The translations under genes and the position numbers were made by a program. A stretch of DNA of 64,000 nt from Streptosporangium carneum. Its GTDB lineage: Bacteria > Actinomycetota > Actinomycetes > Streptosporangiales > Streptosporangiaceae. Below are positions 58,145 through 64,000 of the stretch, one piece after another. The stretch spans positions 1 through 64,000 of the forward strand of contig NZ_BSEV01000021.1 in the NCBI RefSeq assembly GCF_027922005.1. Direction: 5' to 3'. Below the pieces are notes generated by a model. The model was not told where the DNA came from. It was given only the letters and a program-made list of their open reading frames with translations, and ran no database searches. How positions within the stretch are numbered: the first letter of the stretch is position 1; every line of letters starts with the position of its first letter.

Positions 58145-59047
58145 TCAGCTGAGCAGCTTGGCGATCTCCGGGTCGACCGCGTCCGCGACGGTGATCTTCC
58201 GGTCGATCAGGCCGCTGGCGTGGAAGAGGTCGGCGGCGCGCTGCTGCTCCGCCACGAACTCCTCGGTCACGGGGTGCAGCCCGAAGGGACGCTTGCGCAG
58301 GGCGTTCTCCCAGTGGTCGAGGTCGCCGCCGTCGTCGGCCGCGAACAGCTCGGCCGCCTCGCGGTGGTTCTCCTGGATCCAGGCGTCCGACTCCTGCAGG
58401 GCGGCGACGATCGCGGCGAGCTGCTCGGGGTGCTGCTCGGCGAAGTCACGCCGGGTGAACCAGAGCGAGCGGTGGCTGAACAGCCCGTCGGTGGCGACCA
58501 GCTCGCGGACCGGCGTCTGCGCCTCGACCTTGCTGAGCGAGGGGTAGGAGCCGACCCACGCGTCCACCTCGCCGTTGAGGAAGAGCTCGCCCGCGTCGAC
58601 CCCGGCGTCGACGGGCACGATGTCCTTCCAGGTCAGTCCGGCCTTGTCGAGCGCGAACAGCAGCAGCGTCGTCTGCCAGGAGCCGTGCCCGAGCGCGACC
58701 CGCCTGCCCTTCAGGTCCTCCAGGGAGGCGATCGGCGAGTCGTCCTTCACGACGAGCCTGCCGTTCTCGTGGCGCGAGCCGGACACCGCGACGTAGACGA
58801 TGTCGTGTCCCTTGCCCTGGGCGGTGACCGGCGGCGTGGAGCCGGTGCCGATGAAGTCGTAGCCGCCGTCGAAGAGGTGGTCGCCGTGCAGGGAGGGCAG
58901 CCCCTCGGTCGCCTCGGGCTTGTCACCGGCGGGAAGGTCGCGCAGGTCGACCCACTCGACGTCGGGGATCGCGCGCTCCAGGATGCCGCGGTGACGCAGC
59001 ACCCACAGGGAGTTGTTGTGGGGGAAGTAGCCGACTCGGACGCTCAT
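58145..59047 (-). CDS. SsuA-like sulfonate-binding protein without a signal peptide
   Basis: A 300-residue type 2 periplasmic-binding-fold protein closest to aliphatic-sulfonate-binding SsuA: VGYFPHNNSLWVLRHRG at the start, then FIGTGSTPPVTAQGKGHDIVYVAVS and LKGRRVALGHGSWQTTLLLFAL. It begins directly with the mature fold; there is no signal peptide or lipobox, and the ATG at 59047 overlaps the upstream stop, so none is hidden. Either it acts in the cytoplasm (as desulfinase DszB does within the same fold) or it binds the importer unconventionally. Last gene of the organosulfur operon. Confidence 0.85.
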   Translation of the reverse strand: MSVRVGYFPHNNSLWVLRHRGILERAIPDVEWVDLRDLPAGDKPEATEGLPSLHGDHLFDGGYDFIGTGSTPPVTAQGKGHDIVYVAVSGSRHENGRLVVKDDSPIASLEDLKGRRVALGHGSWQTTLLLFALDKAGLTWKDIVPVDAGVDAGELFLNGEVDAWVGSYPSLSKVEAQTPVRELVATDGLFSHRSLWFTRRDFAEQHPEQLAAIVAALQESDAWIQENHREAAELFAADDGGDLDHWENALRKRPFGLHPVTEEFVAEQQRAADLFHASGLIDRKITVADAVDPEIAKLLS

Positions 59048-60195
59048 GACGAGGTTCCTTCCAGTAGTGGTGAATCGATGCGGAGGTCGTGGCCGCGCAG
59101 CAGCGGGAGAACGTTCTCGCCGACGCGGTAGGCCTCCTCCAGGTGCGGCACGCCGGCGAGGATGAACGCGCCGACACCGAGGTTGATCAGTTCGTCGAGC
59201 CGCTCCGCGACCTGCTCGTAGCTGCCGACCAGGCCGAACGCGGGCCCGCCGCGCAGCAGGTGGAAGCCGCCCCACACGTTGGGCGTGACCTCCAGGTCGC
59301 GGTGACCGGTGATGGCGCCGGTGACGAACGACTGGCTGCGCTGCCAGCCGATGGAGTCGCCCGTGGCTCCGCGGAGCACGGTGGGGTCGATGTTGTCCCA
59401 GCCCCTGCGGATCTCGTCCCAGGCCTCCTCCTCGGTCTCGCGGGCCACCACGTCGATCCGGACCGCGAACTTGGGCGTGCGGTCGCTGTTGGCTCTGACC
59501 TGGTCGAACTTCTCCGCCAGCGCGTGGAACGGCTCCAGCCACGACAGGTAGTAGTCCGCGTGCCGCCCCGCGGCGTCGATGGCCGCCTTGGACGACCCGG
59601 AGAAGTAGATCTCCGGGAACGGCTGCCCGGTCAGCTCCTGGGGCAGGCCCGCCCCCTCGACCCGGTAGAAACGCCCCTCGAAGTCGAAGGGACCGCCGTC
59701 CCAGACGCCCCTGAGCACGTCGAGGAACTCCGAGGTGCGCGCGTAGCGGTCGTCGTGGTCGACCTTGTCACCCCACCAGAGCTGGTCGGGACCGCCGCCG
59801 CCGGAGATGACGTTGTAGACGACCCGCCCTCCCGTGGCCCGCTGCAGGCTGGCCGACATCCGCGCGGCCTGCACCGGGTGCAGGAACCCGGGCTGGAAAG
59901 CGATCATGAACCGGTAGGTCGTCGTCTCCCTGGCCAGGGTCGCCGCCGTCGCCCACGGGTCGTCGGTGTTCGGGAACGACGGGAGCAGCCCGCCGACGAA
60001 CCCGGAGACCTCCGAGGCCCTGGCGACGTCCCCCATGTGCTCGACGTAGCTGTAGTCGTCGCGCCGCCCGTCACGGACGCCGGGGGCGAGGCTTCCCTCG
60101 ACCACGGGCGCCCACTCGCCCCGGCTGACGACCCTTCTGCGGAGCGACGGCTGGTCGCCGTGCGTCCCGATGCGCCAGTAGATGTCAACGGACAT
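59044..60195 (-). CDS. LLM-class flavin monooxygenase, SsuD-like
   Basis: A 383-residue luciferase-like monooxygenase. SVDIYWRIGTHGD, FMIAFQPGFLHPVQAARMSASLQRATGGRVVYNVISGGGGPDQLWWGD and EIYFSGSSKAAIDAAGRHADYYLSW match alkanesulfonate monooxygenases (SsuD/MsuD), which use reduced FMN and O2 to release sulfite and an aldehyde. It follows another such enzyme with an 11-base overlap. A flavin reductase is not seen in the window and may lie beyond it. Confidence 0.9.
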   Translation of the reverse strand: MSVDIYWRIGTHGDQPSLRRRVVSRGEWAPVVEGSLAPGVRDGRRDDYSYVEHMGDVARASEVSGFVGGLLPSFPNTDDPWATAATLARETTTYRFMIAFQPGFLHPVQAARMSASLQRATGGRVVYNVISGGGGPDQLWWGDKVDHDDRYARTSEFLDVLRGVWDGGPFDFEGRFYRVEGAGLPQELTGQPFPEIYFSGSSKAAIDAAGRHADYYLSWLEPFHALAEKFDQVRANSDRTPKFAVRIDVVARETEEEAWDEIRRGWDNIDPTVLRGATGDSIGWQRSQSFVTGAITGHRDLEVTPNVWGGFHLLRGGPAFGLVGSYEQVAERLDELINLGVGAFILAGVPHLEEAYRVGENVLPLLRGHDLRIDSPLLEGTSS

Positions 60196-61192
60196 GAGCG
60201 CCCTCCTTCGCCAGCAGCGGCAGCAACCGCTCGCCCAGGCGGTAGGTCTCCTCGATGTGCGGCGTCGCCTCAAGGAGGAAAGCGCCGACACCCCGGTCGA
60301 TGTAGCCTCTGATCCCGGCCGCGACGGTCTCGAAGGAGCCGACCAGCCCGGCGCGGGAGGAACCCGTGCCCGGCGCGGAGCCGGGGTCCGGCGGGCCGAA
60401 CCCGGCCCACAGCCCGGTCCGCGGGTCCGGATCCGGGAGGGCGTCGGCCGCTCCGCCGCCGCCTGACCACAGACGTCGCGCCGCCCGCCACGCCTCGTCC
60501 TCGTCGTCCCTGGCCAGCACCGGCAGCCGCAGGCCGTACGTGACGCCCGGGAGGTCGACGGCCTCGATGTCGTCGCCTGGCTCGAAGACGTGCACGTCCG
60601 CGTGGCGGGCGGACAGCGCGAGAGCCTCCTTCGAGGTCCCGGAGAGGTGGACCCTGGGGAAGGCCCGCCCTGCGAGCGGGGACAGGAAGCCGCCGGCGAG
60701 CACCTGGTAGAAGCGCCCCTCGTAGGTGTAGTCCTCCTGCGACCAGACGCCCTTGGCGACGGTGAGGAACTCCTCGGCCCGCGCGTAGCGGTCCGCGCCC
60801 TCGAGGAAGTCGCCCTGGGCTCTGGCGACCGCCGGGTCGAGGTCGACGGAGATCCGCCAGTCGAGGCGGTCGCCGGAGAAGCGTTGCAGCGAGGCCGAGA
60901 CCTTGGCCGCGTAGACGGGGGTGGCGACGCCGGGGTGGAATCCGGCGACCACCCGCAGCCAGCGGCTCTGCCTGAGCAGGCTCGCCGCGGCGACCAGCGA
61001 CTCCTCGCCCTGCGGGTCGAAGGGAGCGAGCGCGCCGTGGAAGGCCGCGATCTCGGCGGCCCTGCCCGCCTGCGTCAGGTGGTCGAACGGGTTGAAGGCT
61101 CCGCGAGGGTCGGTGACGAACCCCGGGAAACCGGGCCTGGCGCCGCGCCCGCCATTCCCCCGGCTGGGCAGTGTGATCACGAAGGAGGCCAT
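60185..61192 (-). CDS. LLM-class flavin monooxygenase, second copy
   Basis: A 335-residue luciferase-like monooxygenase related to but shorter than its neighbour. VVAGFHPGVATPVYAAKVSASLQRFSGDRLDWRISVDLDP and RVHLSGTSKEALALSARHADVHVFE are the family blocks. The N-terminal barrel strand region is divergent and the insertion near 250 is shorter. Two such enzymes suggest two successive oxygenations, or different sulfur compounds. TGATG junction with the desulfinase gene. Confidence 0.88.
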   Translation of the reverse strand: MASFVITLPSRGNGGRGARPGFPGFVTDPRGAFNPFDHLTQAGRAAEIAAFHGALAPFDPQGEESLVAAASLLRQSRWLRVVAGFHPGVATPVYAAKVSASLQRFSGDRLDWRISVDLDPAVARAQGDFLEGADRYARAEEFLTVAKGVWSQEDYTYEGRFYQVLAGGFLSPLAGRAFPRVHLSGTSKEALALSARHADVHVFEPGDDIEAVDLPGVTYGLRLPVLARDDEDEAWRAARRLWSGGGGAADALPDPDPRTGLWAGFGPPDPGSAPGTGSSRAGLVGSFETVAAGIRGYIDRGVGAFLLEATPHIEETYRLGERLLPLLAKEGAHVR

Positions 61193-62307
61193 CAGACCAC
61201 CGCCCCGTCAGGCTCCGCCGCGACCGCCCTACCGTCCTCGCCGGAGAGCCCGCCGGACAGCTGGACGGACACCTCCCGCGGGACGTCCGCCCCGACCCCG
61301 CCGTCGCCCCGCCGGGCGAGCAGTTCCCTGGCGGCGGCCAGCGGCTCGTGGGCCACCCAGGCGTCGAGGTCGACGTCGGCGGCCAGGAAGCCGTGCAGCA
61401 GCAGGAAGTCCTTCTGGACCCGCAGCAGCTCCAGCCGCTCCCGCGACAGGTCGGGGTGGAGGTTGCGATGGAAGTCGCCCCGGTAGGCGGTGACGACGCC
61501 GTCCGCCTCGGAGCGGGTCTCCGCGGCCAGGATGCCGCGGACCGCCTCCAGGTTGTCCGCCGCCCAGTCGGCGGCGCGCAGCGTCTGGGCCAGGAAGGCG
61601 GCCACGAGGTCCGGGTGCTCGGCGAGCAGGTCCTCGTGCACGGTGATCGGCCGCGGGGTGCCGTTGTTGACGCGGGTCCTGCGGTCCGGGTGCGCGTCCA
61701 GGTCGACGGCGACCACCGCGCCGATCTCCCTGGCCTGGTCGGCGGAGCGCGCCCCCTTCACGTAGATCGCGTCGACCTCGCCCTCGGCCAGTTCCCTGAT
61801 TCCCGGCCAGGACCAGGCCCGGTCGGCGGCGTCCCGCCCGACGTCGGACCTCGGCTGCTCGACCTCGACGAACGTCACGTCGTCGAAGCCGAGCCCCGCC
61901 TGGGACAGCGCCCCCTTGATCCCGTGCAGGGCCATGGCCCTGGGAAAGCTCCTCGCCCGCGTCTCGGCCCACTTCGGCAGCGCGACGCGCGCGCCGCGCA
62001 GCCCGGCGGCGTCGGTGATGCCCGACTCAGGACGGACCAGGACGGACTGCCACTCCTCAATCCAGGTCAGCCCGATCAGACGGGTCCTGGCCCCCTCGGA
62101 GAACGCGGCCAGCGCCGGAACGTTCCCGCCCTCACGGAACAGTCCGAGCAGCTCGTGGTCGAAGTGACGCTCGGACAGCTCGGGTCCCGCGTCCTGCAGG
62201 ACGCCGACCTCGCCGAACTCCTCGTTGAGCCAGCCCAGGTTGAAGGCCAGGCCGCTGGCCGTGGGAACCGGGCAGCGGGTGAACCAAATCTTGTCGATCG
62301 TTGACAC
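61192..62307 (-). CDS. DszB-like desulfinase (periplasmic-binding-protein fold)
   Basis: A 371-residue protein resembling 2'-hydroxybiphenyl-2-sulfinate desulfinase. DszB uses Cys27, His60 and Arg70; here TRCPVPTASG supplies Cys, RHFDHELLG supplies His and LFREGGNVPAL supplies Arg in the same order and spacing. There is no signal peptide, as in DszB. It would remove sulfite from a sulfinate made by the neighbouring monooxygenases. GTG at 62307 has GAGGAG upstream. The native substrate need not be a dibenzothiophene derivative. The C-terminal 45 residues are variable. Confidence 0.8.
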   Translation of the reverse strand: MSTIDKIWFTRCPVPTASGLAFNLGWLNEEFGEVGVLQDAGPELSERHFDHELLGLFREGGNVPALAAFSEGARTRLIGLTWIEEWQSVLVRPESGITDAAGLRGARVALPKWAETRARSFPRAMALHGIKGALSQAGLGFDDVTFVEVEQPRSDVGRDAADRAWSWPGIRELAEGEVDAIYVKGARSADQAREIGAVVAVDLDAHPDRRTRVNNGTPRPITVHEDLLAEHPDLVAAFLAQTLRAADWAADNLEAVRGILAAETRSEADGVVTAYRGDFHRNLHPDLSRERLELLRVQKDFLLLHGFLAADVDLDAWVAHEPLAAARELLARRGDGGVGADVPREVSVQLSGGLSGEDGRAVAAEPDGAVV

Positions 62308-62413
62308 GTGACTCCTCTGTACTGCGGAAAGGCGTTGCGAATGCTTTTTGGGCGCGTTGAACGGCCTCGGGGCGGTTGTCCGTCCCGAGCCGGCCCGAAC
62401 GGGACCTTGATGC

Positions 62414-63130
62414 TCAGTGGGAGGCGGTGGCCACGCCGAGGTGGGACAGGAACAGCCGCCGGTGGGCGAGGAACGCCGGATCGTTGCGGTCACGCGGATG
62501 GGGCAGGTCGATCGGCTGCTCGACCGCGAAGGAGCCGTGCCTCAGGACCACGACCCGGTCGGCCAGCCGTACGGCCTCGTCCACGTCGTGCGTGACGAGC
62601 ACGACGGCGGGGCGGTGCCGCTCGCACAGCTCGGCGACCAGTTCCTGCATCTGCAGCCGGGTCAGCGCGTCGAGCGCGGCGAACGGCTCGTCGAGAAGCA
62701 GGAGCTCCGGGTCGCGGACGAGCGCCCTGGCCAGGGCGACCCGTTGCGCCTCCCCGCCGGAGAGCGTGGCGGGCCATGCGCCGCCGTGCCCCTCGAGGCC
62801 GACCTCGGCCAGCGCGGCGAGCCCCGCCTCCCGGGCCGACCGGGGCAGTCCGAGGATGACGTTGGCGAGCACCCTGCGAGCCTGGACCAGCCGCGGCTCC
62901 TGGTAGACGGTCGTACGGCGGCGCGGGGCGAGGACGGTCCCCCCGTCGGGGAGCTCCAGCCCCGCCAGGATCCGCAGCAACGTGGTCTTGCCGGTGCCGC
63001 TCGGCCCGAGCAGGACGAAGAACTCCCCGCGCCGGATCTCCAGGTCGATCCCGTCCAGGACGGTCTTGGACCCGAACGCCTTGCGCAGTCCCCTGATGCT
63101 GACGGCGGTGTCCGCCGAGGTGACGCTCAT
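62414..63130 (-). CDS. ssuB: Sulfonate/nitrate-type ABC transporter ATPase (SsuB-like)
   Basis: A 238-residue ATPase with Walker A GPSGTGKT, signature LSGGEAQRVALARAL, Walker B LLLLDEPFAALD and the H-loop THD. The Q-loop region reads VYQEPRLVQARRVLANV, typical of the SsuB/TauB group. The ATG at 63130 overlaps the permease stop by 4 bases. It energises uptake of sulfonates or related organosulfur compounds. Confidence 0.93.
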   Translation of the reverse strand: MSVTSADTAVSIRGLRKAFGSKTVLDGIDLEIRRGEFFVLLGPSGTGKTTLLRILAGLELPDGGTVLAPRRRTTVYQEPRLVQARRVLANVILGLPRSAREAGLAALAEVGLEGHGGAWPATLSGGEAQRVALARALVRDPELLLLDEPFAALDALTRLQMQELVAELCERHRPAVVLVTHDVDEAVRLADRVVVLRHGSFAVEQPIDLPHPRDRNDPAFLAHRRLFLSHLGVATASH

Positions 63131-64000
63131 CGGGCCGCCACCTGTCCGCGCCACGGCATCGCGACCCGTTCGACGCCCCTGATGGCCAGGTCGATCAGCA
63201 GGCCGAGCACCGCGTAGATCACGATGCACAGGACCATGTAGTCGGTGCGGTAGTACTGCTGGGCGAGGGTGACGAGGTACCCGATCCCCTCGGTCGCGCC
63301 GATCTGCTCGGCCGCGATGAGGCCGGTGAGCGAGACCGACAGGCAGATGCGCAGCGCCATCAGGATGTTCGGCAGCGCGGTCGGGATGATCACCCCGAAG
63401 GCGAGCCTGGTGCCGGTGAGCCCGAACCCCCTGGCCGCCTCGACGATCTTCCGGTCCACGCCGCGGACGCCGAGGTAGGTGTAGGCGTACATCGGGCTGG
63501 CCGCGGCGACCGCGATCAGGACCACCTTGAACGTCTCCTCGACGCCGAACCAGGAGATGAACAGCGGGACCAGGGCCAGGAACGGCACGGCCCGCTTCAT
63601 CTGCATGGTCGGGTCGACCAGCTCCTCCCCCAGGGCCGACAGCCCGGCGACCACGCCGAGCAGGAGGCCGAGGCCGCCGCCGACGAGGACGCCCAGCCCG
63701 GCCCGCTGGGCGGAGGCCAGAAGGTAGTCGCCGAGCTGCCCGGTGGCGACCAGCTCGCCCAGGGCCCCGACGACGGCCCCCGGCCCGGCGAGGATCTCCG
63801 AGGAGATCGCCCCGCTGGCCGTGCCGTACCACCAGGCGGCGAGCAGGAGCAGCGGGACCAGGACGCGGACGGCGGTCGAGGCGACGGGGCCGCGCCTGCG
63901 CCCGCCCAGGTAGCGGGGCGGTTCGAGGGCCGTGGCCCCCGCCCCGCCCCGGACCTCCCGCTCCGGGGCGTCCTCCTTCGCGAAACCCTGCGCGGAGTCG
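63127..64000 (-). CDS. ssuC: Sulfonate-type ABC transporter permease (SsuC-like), 5' end outside window
   Basis: The frame runs without a stop to the window edge at 64000, so the N-terminus is missing; the visible 290 residues contain six helices and the EAA-like loop EAARGFGLTGTRLAFGVIIPTALPNIL. Starts inside the window, such as at 63654, would cut off helices, so the gene is partial. With SsuB it forms the importer. The upstream part carries a Gly/Arg-rich segment before the first helix. Confidence 0.9.
   Translation of the reverse strand, partial: DSAQGFAKEDAPEREVRGGAGATALEPPRYLGGRRRGPVASTAVRVLVPLLLLAAWWYGTASGAISSEILAGPGAVVGALGELVATGQLGDYLLASAQRAGLGVLVGGGLGLLLGVVAGLSALGEELVDPTMQMKRAVPFLALVPLFISWFGVEETFKVVLIAVAAASPMYAYTYLGVRGVDRKIVEAARGFGLTGTRLAFGVIIPTALPNILMALRICLSVSLTGLIAAEQIGATEGIGYLVTLAQQYYRTDYMVLCIVIYAVLGLLIDLAIRGVERVAMPWRGQVAAR

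Noticed and set aside
62382-62405. Hairpin between ssuB and the desulfinase gene as a terminator
   Set aside because: Only 6 bp of stem with a 12-base loop; the same-strand gene order suggests read-through.

Overview
The window is very GC-rich DNA from a filamentous actinomycete. The codon bias, the many GTG/TTG starts and 4-bp gene overlaps, a mycothiol-type enzyme, the c-di-AMP riboswitch architecture and a chitin lytic monooxygenase all fit. A Streptosporangiaceae-like host is my inference, not something the sequence proves.

Layout. 0-19.7 kb is a mostly ordinary saprophyte region. It holds a secreted RlpA-like wall protein behind a c-di-AMP (ydaO) riboswitch with an 18-codon leader ORF, a chitin-active AA10 LPMO, an unusual double-module histidine kinase with its response regulator, a repeat-bearing membrane alpha/beta hydrolase, a Das-like N-acetylglucosamine-oligosaccharide ABC importer with a GH20 hexosaminidase and an IclR regulator, a sugar kinase, a BAAT-type hydrolase, a class A beta-lactamase and a GH15 hydrolase.

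19.77-41.36 kb is the centrepiece: a biosynthetic cluster with a 16-gene, tightly coupled minus-strand operon (37584 to 19771), a divergent TrmB/LuxR-type regulator and two MFS exporters, ending at a tRNA-Lys. It encodes PEP mutase, a phosphonopyruvate decarboxylase split into two subunits, and a FomA-type kinase fused to a 2-aminoethylphosphonate transaminase. It also has the SbnA/SbnB pair that makes L-2,3-diaminopropionate, and a fully dissociated NRPS (one intact adenylation enzyme, one degenerate adenylation-like protein, a carrier protein, a stand-alone condensation domain). Tailoring candidates are an Fe(II)/2-oxoglutarate oxygenase, a large FAD/NAD(P)-binding protein, a P-loop (HPr-kinase-like) protein, an NTP_transf_5-like nucleotidyltransferase, an FMN-binding PPOX protein and a DinB/maleylpyruvate-isomerase-fold protein. 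My reading is a phosphonopeptide built from 2-aminoethylphosphonate (or a tailored derivative) and diaminopropionate, with a fosfomycin-kinase-like self-protection or phosphate-protection step. I cannot match this gene set to a described pathway.

41.4-58 kb returns to scattered genes: NERD protein, SDR with divergent TetR, YdeI-like protein, GNAT, a second TetR with a divergent flavin monooxygenase and three copies of a palindromic operator, EamA transporter, VOC protein, SecA2-like ATPase, XRE regulator, PepSY membrane protein, and an orphan membrane protein coupled to an 82-residue protein.

58-64 kb is an organosulfur-use operon on the minus strand: SsuC (cut by the window end), SsuB, a DszB-like desulfinase with the Cys/His/Arg catalytic set, two SsuD/DszA-type flavin monooxygenases and an SsuA-like binding protein that lacks a signal peptide.
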